Shown here: positions 1-7,220 of the stretch, piece by piece
Numbering within the stretch: the stretch's first letter is position 1
Layout: each line of letters begins with the position of its first letter
Assembly: GCA_019410445.1 (NCBI GenBank)
Contig: DXSO01000035.1
Coordinates: forward strand, 1 to 14,416
From: Sutterella sp.
GTDB taxonomy: Bacteria > Pseudomonadota > Gammaproteobacteria > Burkholderiales > Burkholderiaceae_F
Direction: 5' to 3'
DNA: 14,416 nt
The notes under the pieces: generated by a model
The model's input: the letters and a program-made list of their open reading frames with translations, nothing else
The model's database searches: none
Told to the model about the DNA's origin: nothing
Program-made: the position numbers and the translations under genes

Positions 1-884
1 GGGAAATACTTCTGATTGGTCTGCATTGTCAGAATCAAGCATTCCTCGGGCACCGCCAGGAACTTTTCTTCGAACTCGGAGACATAGATCACGGGCCATT
101 CGGTAAGCGAATTGGCTTCATCGATCAGATCTTCGGGAGCAATCAGCGTTCCGCCGGCCTTCTGAGCTGCTTCATTGAGAAGCGCGACAAGCATCTCACG
201 GCGCTTGGCGTAGTCGGCCACCACATGCCCCGTTTCGCGCAGCGTTTCTTCATAGACGTCAGCCGAGGTAATTTCGATTTCTCCGGCACTCTCGAAACGG
301 TGTCCCATCGTGACGCGACCGGCCTTCAGACCGAACATTTCAACGTCAACAACGTCTTCACCGTACAGAGCCACCAAATGCTTAACCGGACGCACAAACT
401 GTACGGTCGTGACCCCGTCGGCAAGCTGGTAATTCATCACCTTCGGGATCGGCAGCGCCTTGACGGACTCTTCCAATGCCTTCTGCAGAGCATCTTTGAC
501 GCTCACGCCATGACGAATGCCCGTGTAAACCAACTGCTCATTTTTGCCGTCATTGACACGCTTGAGTTCGGAGACATCAGCGGAGATGCCCAAAGCGGCC
601 ATCTTCTTGGTGAGCGCAGCCGTGGGATTGCCTTCGGCATCCAAACCGACACGCACAGGAACAAGACGCTGTTCGAATTCTTTATCCGGGCTCTTTTCCA
701 ACACATTGGAAATCAACACGCCCATACGGCGCGGAGCACCGTATGCCTTAAACGAGCTCGTTTCAGCGAGCATCGACTGCGCGGCAAGCGACTTGTTTAC
801 GCCGGCGGCAAAGGCTTCCGAGAGCTTTTTCAAAGCCTTCGGCGGCAGCTCCTCGGTCTGCAGTTCAACAAATAAGCTCTTCAT
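1..884 (-). CDS. glyS: Glycyl-tRNA synthetase beta subunit, N-terminal part (cut by window edge)
   Basis: This is the beta subunit of the alpha2-beta2 type glycyl-tRNA synthetase, which charges tRNA-Gly in the cytoplasm. The protein starts MKSLFVELQTEELPPKALK, the conserved GlyS N-terminus. It continues with the family pattern SFKAYGAPRRMGVLI near residues 47-61 and reaches the TNQKYFP segment at the window edge, matching the family MQxHQKYFP. About 294 codons are visible; the usual protein is near 690-720 residues, so more than half lies to the left of base 1. The start ATG (882-884) is preceded by a weak GAGAG about 9 bases upstream. Only 32 bp separate it from the glyQ stop, so it is surely co-transcribed with glyQ. 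No disruption is visible in the part present. Confidence 0.97.
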   Translation of the reverse strand, partial: MKSLFVELQTEELPPKALKKLSEAFAAGVNKSLAAQSMLAETSSFKAYGAPRRMGVLISNVLEKSPDKEFEQRLVPVRVGLDAEGNPTAALTKKMAALGISADVSELKRVNDGKNEQLVYTGIRHGVSVKDALQKALEESVKALPIPKVMNYQLADGVTTVQFVRPVKHLVALYGEDVVDVEMFGLKAGRVTMGHRFESAGEIEITSADVYEETLRETGHVVADYAKRREMLVALLNEAAQKAGGTLIAPEDLIDEANSLTEWPVIYVSEFEEKFLAVPEECLILTMQTNQKYF

Positions 885-916
885 TTTTCTATTCTCTCGC
901 GACGAAACTAGTGGGA

Positions 917-1819
917 TTACTCAGCCTTGAGCATCGGGAAGCCCAAACGTTCGCGCGAGTCGTAGTAGCTCTGCGCCACGGCGCGACTGAAATTACGAAT
1001 ACGGGCGATGTAGGCGGCACGCTCCGTGACGGAAATTGCTCCGCGGGCATCAAGCAGATTGAAGGTGTGCCCTGCCTTCAGAACCATTTCGTAGGCAGGC
1101 AGCGCCAACTCAAGTTCCATCAAACGCTTGGCTTCACTTTCAAAGTAGTCAAACTGCTTGAAAAGCTTTTCCGGATCGCTCGCTTCGAAGTTGTACTTAC
1201 TCTGTTCGACTTCATTCTGATGGAAGACGTCGCCGTAGGTAAGCGTATGTTCCTTGCCCAGACCGTCGGTCCACTTGGTGTAGACCAGATCAAAGACGTT
1301 GTCGCAGTTCTGCAGATACATCGTCAGACGTTCCAGACCGTAGGTGATTTCACCCGTGATCGGTTTGCATTCCAAACCACCCACCTGTTGGAAGTACGTA
1401 AACTGCGTCACTTCCATACCGTTCATCCAAACTTCCCAACCCAAACCCCAGGCACCCAGCGTCGGGTTCTCCCAGTTGTCTTCCACGAAGCGGATGTCAT
1501 TGATCGACGTATCGATACCAAGCGAGCGCAAACTGCCCAGATACAGGTCAACGATATTGACCGGAGAGGGCTTGAGCACAACCTGATACTGGTGGTGCTG
1601 ATGCAAACGGTTGGGATTTTCACCGTAACGGGCGTCCTTCGGACGACGAGACGGCTGCACGTAGGCTGCACGCCAGGGCTCGGGGCCAAGAGCGCGCAAG
1701 AACGTGGCCGTGTGCGATGTACCCGCACCGACTTCGATATCAATGGGCTGCAGCAAAGCGCAGCCTTGTTTGTTCCAATACTCCTGCAGACGCAGGATCA
1801 CTTCCTGAAAGGTAATCAT
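917..1819 (-). CDS. glyQ: Glycyl-tRNA synthetase alpha subunit
   Basis: The 300-residue protein is the catalytic (class II aminoacylation core) alpha subunit of bacterial glycyl-tRNA synthetase, working with GlyS encoded just downstream. The whole sequence follows the family: MITFQEVILRLQEYW at the start, GCALLQPIDIEVGAGTSH near 19-36, the class II motif-2 region around PWRAAYVQPSRRPKDARYG (47-65), and GWEVWMNGMEVTQFTYFQQ (about 127-145). Its length is normal for GlyQ. The start fits the canonical N-terminus, yet the bases before the ATG are A/C-rich with no clear Shine-Dalgarno sequence. A 7-base direct repeat, GTTTGTG (plus strand 1821-1827 and 1831-1837), lies immediately upstream. A TAAAAT hexamer on the minus strand (1893-1898) could be a -10 element, but I see no good -35 partner. 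Confidence 0.98.
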   Translation of the reverse strand: MITFQEVILRLQEYWNKQGCALLQPIDIEVGAGTSHTATFLRALGPEPWRAAYVQPSRRPKDARYGENPNRLHQHHQYQVVLKPSPVNIVDLYLGSLRSLGIDTSINDIRFVEDNWENPTLGAWGLGWEVWMNGMEVTQFTYFQQVGGLECKPITGEITYGLERLTMYLQNCDNVFDLVYTKWTDGLGKEHTLTYGDVFHQNEVEQSKYNFEASDPEKLFKQFDYFESEAKRLMELELALPAYEMVLKAGHTFNLLDARGAISVTERAAYIARIRNFSRAVAQSYYDSRERLGFPMLKAE

Positions 1820-2056
1820 AGTTTGTGTAAGTTTGTGCGCCCGGTCTCATAACGAGAACGCTGCGGAGCGCTTGGACAAATGTAATTTGTAGATTTTAGT
1901 CCATCAAAGCCGTAGATGCGATTACTGCAAAACCATGCGGGAAAGTCTGCATTCTTTTTCTCATTCATGCCTTTGCAAACTGCCAGATCGGACTTTGTCT
2001 GAAATACAATCGTTTTTTCAAGGCAATTTATCGTTGCAACCGCAAGAGGCAAGCGC

Positions 2057-2725
2057 ATGCAAACCCGTCTTTTGGTTTTCACCGATGCAGTCGGCATCGT
2101 AGCTTTTACTCTGGCAGGCATTTTGGCTGCGCAAGGTAAAAAGGTCGATCCTGTCGGCGTCTTTGTTGTTGCTTTTGTCACTGCTTTCGGCGGAGGCATC
2201 ATCCGGGACATCATCATCGACAATCGCCCCATGTATTGGATTGCCAACCAGGAATACGTCTGGCTGGCGCTTTTTCTGTCGGCCTTCGCACCAATGCTCA
2301 TTCGGCGCTTTCAGGACAAACACCTTCGCACACTGTTTATCTGGTCGGATGCAATCGGTCTGGGTTTTTTCACTGCCGGCGGGACTTCGCTATCACTATC
2401 AGCAGGCCTGCCCTATCTGCCCGCGGTTCTCATGGGGGTGTGCACAGGCGTATTCGGCGGGTTGCTCCGAGACGTCTTTTTAAACAGACTGCCAATGGTG
2501 ATGTCGGATCGACAGCCCTATGCCTCGGTAGCATTTGCCGGAGGGTGGATCTATATTGCCTTGCAGCAGGCAGGCACGCCTGAGTACTCCGCACTGTTTA
2601 CCGCCAGTCTTTGCATCGTGGGGGCACGAATGCTCTGTTGGTACAAGAACTGGGAAATCGTTTTCTACAGCGACGATTTGAGTGATTTGCAGCAAAAGAA
2701 GAAAAAGAAAAAGGACGGTGCCTGA
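2057..2725 (+). CDS. TRIC-type (UPF0126) cation channel family membrane protein
   Basis: The 222-residue inner-membrane protein belongs to the UPF0126/TRIC family (E. coli YadS and YicG type), small channels thought to conduct monovalent cations. It shows the internal duplication of the family: GGGIIRD at 45-51 in the first half and FGGLLRDVF at 133-141 in the second, each inside a block of about three hydrophobic helices, with a seventh near 176-195. The start is supported by AAGAGG at 2044-2049, 7 bases before the ATG. The C-terminus ends in six lysines in a row, an unusual basic cytoplasmic tail encoded by an A-rich stretch at 2694-2713. The gene is monocistronic and divergent from glyQ; TACAAT at 2005-2010 could be its -10 box, but no good -35 is present. 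Its physiological substrate in bacteria is not settled. Confidence 0.92.
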   Translation: MQTRLLVFTDAVGIVAFTLAGILAAQGKKVDPVGVFVVAFVTAFGGGIIRDIIIDNRPMYWIANQEYVWLALFLSAFAPMLIRRFQDKHLRTLFIWSDAIGLGFFTAGGTSLSLSAGLPYLPAVLMGVCTGVFGGLLRDVFLNRLPMVMSDRQPYASVAFAGGWIYIALQQAGTPEYSALFTASLCIVGARMLCWYKNWEIVFYSDDLSDLQQKKKKKKDGA

Positions 2726-2740
2726 CGATGCGTATCGTCA
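2723..2740. terminator. Possible small hairpin between convergent genes
   Basis: TGACGAT (2723-2729) and ATCGTCA (2734-2740) form a 7-bp stem with a 4-base loop. The left arm includes the TGA stop of the TRIC-type gene. Reading on the minus strand, toward the end of lnt transcription, the hairpin is followed after about 10 bases by a T-rich run that is the complement of the lysine-codon tract. This could act as a weak terminator for lnt. It is not canonical in either direction because no U-tract directly follows the stem. Confidence 0.3.
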
Positions 2741-2786
2741 TCTGCCTCACTTTGCCAATTGAAGACTCAACTCTGTCTGTGCTTTT

Positions 2787-4349
2787 TCACCGGCCAAGGG
2801 TCTTTTTGCGACGCCACCTCACCGCCAAACAGCCAAGCAACAAAATCGTCACCAACGCAAGCACCGGTCCATGCCCATACCGGACAAAAGGCGTAGGCTC
2901 ACCCACTGCCGATACCAACGTCAGATCCAGATTCTGAGCCCCTTTTCCCGCAAGTCTCTGTACGCGGCCATCGGCCCCAATCAAAGCCGAATGCGCATTC
3001 TGAACCGCCTGAATCACTGGGCGTGCCGTTTCTCTCGCGCGCATCGCGCTCATCGCCGTGAACTGATTGAGCACTGCGTCCGAAAACCACCCCAGATTCG
3101 CCGTGTTGAGAATAAAGCCCGGATTGGCTTTATCCCAAGCGTGACGCAGCTCTTCGCCGAACATATTTTCGTAGCAAATGCCTGCAGCTCCGCTTACTCC
3201 GGCAACAGCAAATGGTTCGCCACCAACGGACCCGCGCAACTGATCAGCCATCGGGATGCCCAGTGCATCCACAAACCAGCGGAAACCGGTCGGCACGAAC
3301 TCTCCGAAAGGAACGAGGTGATGTTTGCGGTAAAAAAGCTCTGCCGGTCTGCCGTTATCCTGAGCCATCCAAAGCGCGTTGTAGTAACGCCCCGGAGCTT
3401 CGCGATAAAACGTATTGAAGATAACCGACGCTCCTGTTTTTCGGGCTACATCAAGAGCAGTCAATGCCGGTGATCCCATACCGTCTCGCAAAGGTTCTGC
3501 AATCGTACTTTCCGGCCAGACAATCAAATCCAGCTGAGCCCCCAAAGCCGATCGACTGCTCATCGCCGCAACACGCTCAATGCGTTCATGAGCCTGCAAG
3601 GGATCGTATTTCATCATGACCGGCAAATCGGGCTGCACGAGACGTACTTCAATCTTTGCCCCCTGCCGACTGAAACTGATGTCATTAAGAGCCAGCGTTC
3701 CCAGCATCAAAGACCCCAGGACGATGGCGTCAATCGTCTTCATCAAAGGTTTTTTATCCTGCTGCGGGAACAACAGTTCCACCGCCAATCCCACCGTCAG
3801 CGCAACGACAAAACCCACGCCGTAGACACCAATAAGCGGCGCCCATGCTCCGAAAAAGTCACTCGAATAAGCGTAGCCCGCGGAAAGCCAACCAAACCCA
3901 AAGGGTTCTACTCCGCGCATCAATTCGACCGCAGTCCAAAGAGCCGGCAGCAAAACAATGAGTTTGAGTCTTCTTGACAACGGAAAAACCCGGACTGCCC
4001 AAGTCACTATTCCGGTAAAAAGCGCCAGAAAAGCCGCCAACAACACGACGCCGAAAACAGCCAGCTCAGAAGCCAATTGCCCGTGATCGTGCAAAGAGCT
4101 GTAGCACCAACGCAATCCGATCGCAAAAAACGCAAGTCCCCAAAGCCAACCGATCAAAAAACCTTCTTTTTTTGAACCTTTTTGAACTGCAAGTCCAAAA
4201 AGCAAGGCAAGCGCAACCAACAAAAACCAGTTGGCTGCCGGAACGGAAAAAGCAACGCTGGCCAGTGCGCCGGCTGCCGCTGCAGCCACAAAGCGCACGA
4301 CCGTCGTCAACACGCCGGACTTAAATAGTGCGGGAATCGTAAGCGTCAT
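2787..4349 (-). CDS. lnt: Apolipoprotein N-acyltransferase
   Basis: The 520-residue inner-membrane enzyme transfers a fatty acyl chain from phospholipid to the N-terminal cysteine of diacylglyceryl lipoproteins, the last step of lipoprotein maturation on the periplasmic side. Hydrophobic helices fill residues 12-220, followed by a nitrilase-like catalytic domain (about 232-490) and a last helix near 493-511. The catalytic triad is visible: Glu280 in VWPES, Lys342 in YRKHHLVPFGEF and Cys392 in ICYENMF. Length matches the family. The segment after the catalytic cysteine reads NTANLGWFSD where many relatives have N-x-x-NDAWF, a mild divergence that keeps the tryptophan. The ATG overlaps the corC stop in the sequence ATGA (4346-4349), implying translational coupling in a corC-lnt operon. 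Loss-of-function looks unlikely. Confidence 0.97.
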   Translation of the reverse strand: MTLTIPALFKSGVLTTVVRFVAAAAAGALASVAFSVPAANWFLLVALALLFGLAVQKGSKKEGFLIGWLWGLAFFAIGLRWCYSSLHDHGQLASELAVFGVVLLAAFLALFTGIVTWAVRVFPLSRRLKLIVLLPALWTAVELMRGVEPFGFGWLSAGYAYSSDFFGAWAPLIGVYGVGFVVALTVGLAVELLFPQQDKKPLMKTIDAIVLGSLMLGTLALNDISFSRQGAKIEVRLVQPDLPVMMKYDPLQAHERIERVAAMSSRSALGAQLDLIVWPESTIAEPLRDGMGSPALTALDVARKTGASVIFNTFYREAPGRYYNALWMAQDNGRPAELFYRKHHLVPFGEFVPTGFRWFVDALGIPMADQLRGSVGGEPFAVAGVSGAAGICYENMFGEELRHAWDKANPGFILNTANLGWFSDAVLNQFTAMSAMRARETARPVIQAVQNAHSALIGADGRVQRLAGKGAQNLDLTLVSAVGEPTPFVRYGHGPVLALVTILLLGCLAVRWRRKKTLGR

Positions 4350-5239
4350 GCAGCAGGCTCTGCGTCATTGGAGAGCGCACTAGGTGCAGTCGACACCAAG
4401 CGCTCGACAATGAAAAGATGTGCTTGTCGCTCATCGGCCGTGAGCACCTTAAAGCGGAATCCGTCAATTTCAACGCTTTCGCCTCGATGCGGCACATGTT
4501 CGAGACGTCCTGTCACCATGCCGCCAACCGTTTCGTAGTAATCATCCTGCAGGTTGACGCTGAAGAATTCATTGAACTGATCGAGATAGGTTTCAGCCTT
4601 TACGCGCCAACGCTCATTGTCGACAGCCGTAATGTTGTCTTTGCCGAGATTGATATTGTCGAATTCATCATCAATCTCGCCCACGATCTGCTCAATCACG
4701 TCTTCAATGGTGATCAGACCGGAGACGGATCCAAACTCGTCAATGACAAGCGCCATATGGTTACGCGTGATCCGGAAGTCGCGCAGCACAACATTCAAAG
4801 GCTGCGTTTCCGGAATAAAACGCGCCGGGCGCAAATGTGCACGAATGTCGTAATTGGGATCTACGAAAAGGCGCAGCAAATCTTTGGCATGCAATACGCC
4901 TTTGACTTCGTCAAGGTCGCCTTCGATTACCGGAAAGCGGGAATGCCCCCGACTAATGACCTTTGGAAGCCACACGTCACGGGGTTCCTCCAAGTCAACC
5001 GCTTCGATCTGTGCGCGAGGCACCATGAGATCGGCAGCACAAAGATGACCGACCTTGAGTGCGCCTTCCATCATGGTAAGCGCTTCGGCATCAATCAGCT
5101 TTTGACCGTGCGCACGCTTGAGCGCCTCGGAAATCTCCTCGGTCGTGGTGGGATCTTTTTTAAAGAGTGCACGCAATTTGTCGAAAAAGCCGTGCGCCTC
5201 GGAATGGATGTTTTCTTCTATTTGTGGGTGATCTTGCAT
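4346..5239 (-). CDS. corC: CorC/HlyC family CBS-domain protein
   Basis: The 297-residue protein is of the CorC (YbeX) type: two CBS domains followed by a CorC/HlyC transporter-associated domain. In other bacteria it is linked to magnesium/cobalt efflux or resistance and to ribosome maturation; the exact activity is unsettled. CBS1 spans about 69-130 (LMVPRAQI, HSRFPVIEGD, GVLHAKDLL) and CBS2 about 135-195 (HMALVIDEFGSVSGLITIEDVIE, ending VGEIDDEF). The C-terminal domain is about 208-285 (GGMVTGRLEHVPHRGE). It has no membrane segments. I chose the ATG at 5237-5239; an in-frame TTG at 5252-5254 would add five residues. Neither has a clear ribosome site. It is the first gene of the corC-lnt pair. 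The phoH and ybeY genes that usually precede corC are not here; the porin is. Confidence 0.93.
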   Translation of the reverse strand: MQDHPQIEENIHSEAHGFFDKLRALFKKDPTTTEEISEALKRAHGQKLIDAEALTMMEGALKVGHLCAADLMVPRAQIEAVDLEEPRDVWLPKVISRGHSRFPVIEGDLDEVKGVLHAKDLLRLFVDPNYDIRAHLRPARFIPETQPLNVVLRDFRITRNHMALVIDEFGSVSGLITIEDVIEQIVGEIDDEFDNINLGKDNITAVDNERWRVKAETYLDQFNEFFSVNLQDDYYETVGGMVTGRLEHVPHRGESVEIDGFRFKVLTADERQAHLFIVERLVSTAPSALSNDAEPAA

Positions 5240-5422
5240 ATGAGCCGACTGCAATTGGGTTTGCGTCGGTTATCTAATGAATACGCTTGCTGAGAATAGC
5301 AAAAAAAACATCATATGAGAACGTCAGCATCAAAGGAAAGCACTGTGTTCATGATCGTTGCTTCTTTGAAAACTAAACATTTGCCATGTCCAGTCAGAAT
5401 CAACCTGCCGAATGACTCGCTC

Positions 5423-5463
5423 AAAAAAAAAGTTCCCGAAAAACCAGCATGTTTTTCGGGAAC
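5423..5463 (-). terminator. Rho-independent terminator of the porin gene
   Basis: A 13-bp perfect stem, GTTCCCGAAAAAC (5432-5444) with its complement at 5451-5463, encloses a 6-base loop. On the minus strand it is followed at once by nine T residues (plus-strand A run 5423-5431). It lies 47 bases past the porin stop codon. This is a textbook intrinsic terminator that separates porin transcription from corC. Confidence 0.95.
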
Positions 5464-5510
5464 CTGAATACGGGATCTAACCCCCGTATGTCAAAGCATT
5501 GCGCTGTCGA

Positions 5511-6629
5511 TTAGAACTTGATCTTCAGACCGGCATTGACCTGAACCCAGGACGGATCGCTGTCAGTTGTAGTTTCGCCATCGACATTGTCAAGCAGATA
5601 ACCGGCACCAACATAGAACGTCGTGCGCTTGGAAAGATAGTGCTCGTAGGCAGCACCGGCCATAAAGCGCTTCAAATCCTGGGTGTCGTCCTCAGAGGAA
5701 GCATCCAGATAACCAATCGACGTCTTGATCTTGCCGCTGCCAACCGGAACATCGACACCGGCCATCACGGACCAGCCATCAGCATTGACATCACTCAAAC
5801 GCCCCCATTCGCCGCCATCACCGCCGACACCCTTGGCGTTGTCGAACCAATGCGCTCCGAGATAGCTCTTGGCAAAGCCGCAATCGTAGTTGACAGCAGC
5901 CGTCACCGTAACCTGATCATCCTGATCCTGAGCGCCGTCCTTCTCGCTATAAGAAGCCTTGTTCAACACATCCACTGCACCAAACAGGCTCAGACCACCG
6001 TTGTTGTAGGTGACAGCAGCAGCATAGTAACGATCGCGGGACGACTCGTTTTCAACCGTATCTTCTGCTTCATCACCCATGGAGTACATCACCCACACTT
6101 CTGCACCGGCAAAGTTCGGGGACTTGTAGTAGATGGAGTTATCCATGCGAGAAGGACGATAGGCCTGCATATAGCTCTGGCAGCCAACGTCGCCCTGACC
6201 CGTACCAAAGGAAGAGAAGTAACCGCCGATACCGGTCGAGCCAGCGTCGTTGGCAAACGTACTCAGACGACCCACGCCGAACTTACCAAAGCCACCTTCA
6301 AGGAACAAGCTAGCTTCACGGTTGAACAAACGACCATCCGTATCACCCAAAGACCCCGTATCCGAGCTAAAGCCATTTTCGAGCACGAAACCCACGGAAA
6401 CACCGTTACCGAGTTCTTCCTCACCCTTGAAACCAAAGCGAGAACCGGAACTCTGACCGGACTTCATGGCAAAGCTATCGCCGTCCAAAGTCGCGAGATC
6501 ATCATAGTTATCAGCATTGACAGAATTGTAGGCAAAGCCCGTATCCACAATGCCGTACAAGGTCAACGACGCAGCGGAGGCACCGCACATTGCCGTGGCA
6601 GCAGCCAGAGCAACCAAAGTCTTTTTCAT
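5511..6629 (-). CDS. Gram-negative trimeric porin (Burkholderiales type)
   Basis: The 372-residue outer-membrane beta-barrel forms a general diffusion channel for small polar solutes. It begins with a signal peptide, MKKTLVALAAATAMCGASA, with cleavage likely after Ala19 or Ala20. The mature start SLTLYGIVDTGFAY is typical of the Burkholderiales porin_4 group. SGSRFGFKGEEELGNGVSVGF and the GGFGKFGVGRLSTFAND block are the usual first strands and turn of this family. The chain ends in KIKF; a C-terminal phenylalanine is the recognition signal for barrel assembly. I chose the ATG at 6627-6629 because AGGA lies about 8 bases upstream and the signal peptide follows directly; an upstream in-frame start at 6671 would bury the signal peptide. 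Two cysteines in the mature chain, in GDVGCQSY and NYDCGFAK, might pair. Its selectivity cannot be read from sequence. Confidence 0.95.
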   Translation of the reverse strand: MKKTLVALAAATAMCGASAASLTLYGIVDTGFAYNSVNADNYDDLATLDGDSFAMKSGQSSGSRFGFKGEEELGNGVSVGFVLENGFSSDTGSLGDTDGRLFNREASLFLEGGFGKFGVGRLSTFANDAGSTGIGGYFSSFGTGQGDVGCQSYMQAYRPSRMDNSIYYKSPNFAGAEVWVMYSMGDEAEDTVENESSRDRYYAAAVTYNNGGLSLFGAVDVLNKASYSEKDGAQDQDDQVTVTAAVNYDCGFAKSYLGAHWFDNAKGVGGDGGEWGRLSDVNADGWSVMAGVDVPVGSGKIKTSIGYLDASSEDDTQDLKRFMAGAAYEHYLSKRTTFYVGAGYLLDNVDGETTTDSDPSWVQVNAGLKIKF

Positions 6630-6761
6630 GATTTGCTTCCTAGATGAAAAAAAAGAATCGCAAACACCCAATCCAGGGCTTTACACAAAAACAAGTCTGA
6701 GGAATCTTCCTTGTGCTCTCATAAAGTCGAATTGTTCCAATACAAAAGCACCGGAATGCAA

Positions 6762-6773
6762 CTGAATATTCAG
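6762..6773. repeat. 12-bp perfect palindrome upstream of the porin
   Basis: CTGAATATTCAG is a perfect dyad 133 bp upstream of the porin ATG. It could be an operator in the porin promoter or leader. Palindromes of this length also occur by chance in AT-rich DNA. Confidence 0.35.
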
Positions 6774-6833
6774 CAATATTCTTTCCGCACACCCAGAGTC
6801 TGATTTCCGTTGACGCATCTTAAAGAAATGTTT

Positions 6834-6861
6834 TTGACAGTAACATCTGTATTTCTATCTA
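6834..6861 (+). promoter_or_regulatory. Candidate sigma-70 promoter toward the TRAP operon
   Basis: TTGACA (6834-6839) matches the -35 consensus exactly. Sixteen bases later TATCTA (6856-6861) is a poor -10. If used, the transcript leader before the TRAP binding-protein gene would be about 350 bases. Only the -35 hexamer is convincing. Confidence 0.25.
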
Positions 6862-6913
6862 GATCAACATCCCTAAATCGGATTAATTCCTTGATAATAA
6901 ATGATTTTCCACT

Positions 6914-6932
6914 TTGAAATAGCTATTTTCAA
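6914..6932. repeat. Inverted repeat, candidate operator
   Basis: TTGAAA (6914-6919) and TTTCAA (6927-6932) flank a 7-base centre that itself contains the palindrome TAGCTA. The 19-bp dyad lies in the AT-rich divergent region, about 290 bp upstream of the TRAP start, and has the size of a dimeric regulator site. No known regulator motif is matched with confidence. Confidence 0.3.
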
Positions 6933-7045
6933 TCTCTAAAAAAACGTTTTATCCATCAAAATATGACGCCAAAAAACAACACCTTCTATCCAAATAGCCC
7001 TCAAATCCTTCCTCAATTTTTCTCGTCAGCACAAAGCAACCAAGA

Positions 7046-7084
7046 AACGAAGTTAGTCATCGTTCGTTGAAAAATCACTGACTA
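7046..7084. repeat. Two interleaved inverted repeats upstream of the TRAP operon
   Basis: AACGAA (7046-7051) pairs with TTCGTT (7063-7068). The loop between them contains TAGTCA (7054-7059), which pairs with TGACTA (7079-7084). The two dyads therefore overlap and would be mutually exclusive as hairpins in RNA, or could be adjacent protein sites in DNA. The arms are only 6 bp, so chance is possible. Confidence 0.25.
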
Positions 7085-7107
7085 CTCCACGATTCAACCT
7101 CTTTTTC

Positions 7108-7127
7108 CCAATTTCAGTCAAAATTGG
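7108..7127. repeat. 20-bp inverted repeat before the TRAP binding-protein gene
   Basis: CCAATTT (7108-7114) and AAATTGG (7121-7127) are perfect 7-bp arms around a 6-base centre, 93 bp upstream of the TRAP start codon. The size, symmetry and position suit an operator for a dimeric repressor or activator of the transporter operon. The regulator is unknown; none is encoded next to the operon. Confidence 0.4.
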
Positions 7128-7220
7128 AACTTCAAGCTCTAACTTCGCCGCAGACAGTCAGTCTCAGATTCCTTACTGCTCGGAGAAATTTGCCCCCTGG
7201 AAATTCCATTGGAGATGTCC

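Larger units (their letters stand above)
6630..7220. other. Gene-free divergent regulatory region between porin and TRAP operon
   Basis: About 590 bp between the divergent porin and TRAP genes hold no credible gene on either strand. The stretch from about 6830 to 7110 is clearly richer in A+T than the flanking coding DNA. It must contain the promoters of both transcription units and carries several short inverted repeats, listed separately. A minus-strand TAAGAT (6817-6822) is a weak -10 candidate for the porin. It implies a leader of roughly 180 bases and lacks a well-spaced -35. I found no recognisable riboswitch or small RNA, although an sRNA gene could hide here. Confidence 0.7.

Noticed and set aside
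225..875. Open frame of 216 codons on the plus strand at the left edge
   Set aside because: The minus strand here encodes conserved glyS, which stays open to the window edge.
911..1852. Open frame of 313 codons on the plus strand opposite glyQ
   Set aside because: It mirrors the conserved glyQ gene and gives no recognisable protein.
1820..2056. Possible glycine-sensing leader (riboswitch or T-box) ahead of glyQ
   Set aside because: The leader shows neither the conserved cores of a glycine riboswitch nor a T-box sequence, and T-boxes are not expected in Proteobacteria.
4418..5293. Open frame of 291 codons on the plus strand opposite corC
   Set aside because: It is an antisense shadow of a gene with clear CBS and CorC domains.
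5499..6647. Open frame of 382 codons on the plus strand opposite the porin gene
   Set aside because: It is antisense to a porin with signal peptide, family motifs and its own terminator; the translated product resembles no family and has no ribosome site.
6630..6671. N-terminal extension of the porin by 14 residues
   Set aside because: The signal peptide begins exactly at the internal Met with a good ribosome site; an extension would precede it.
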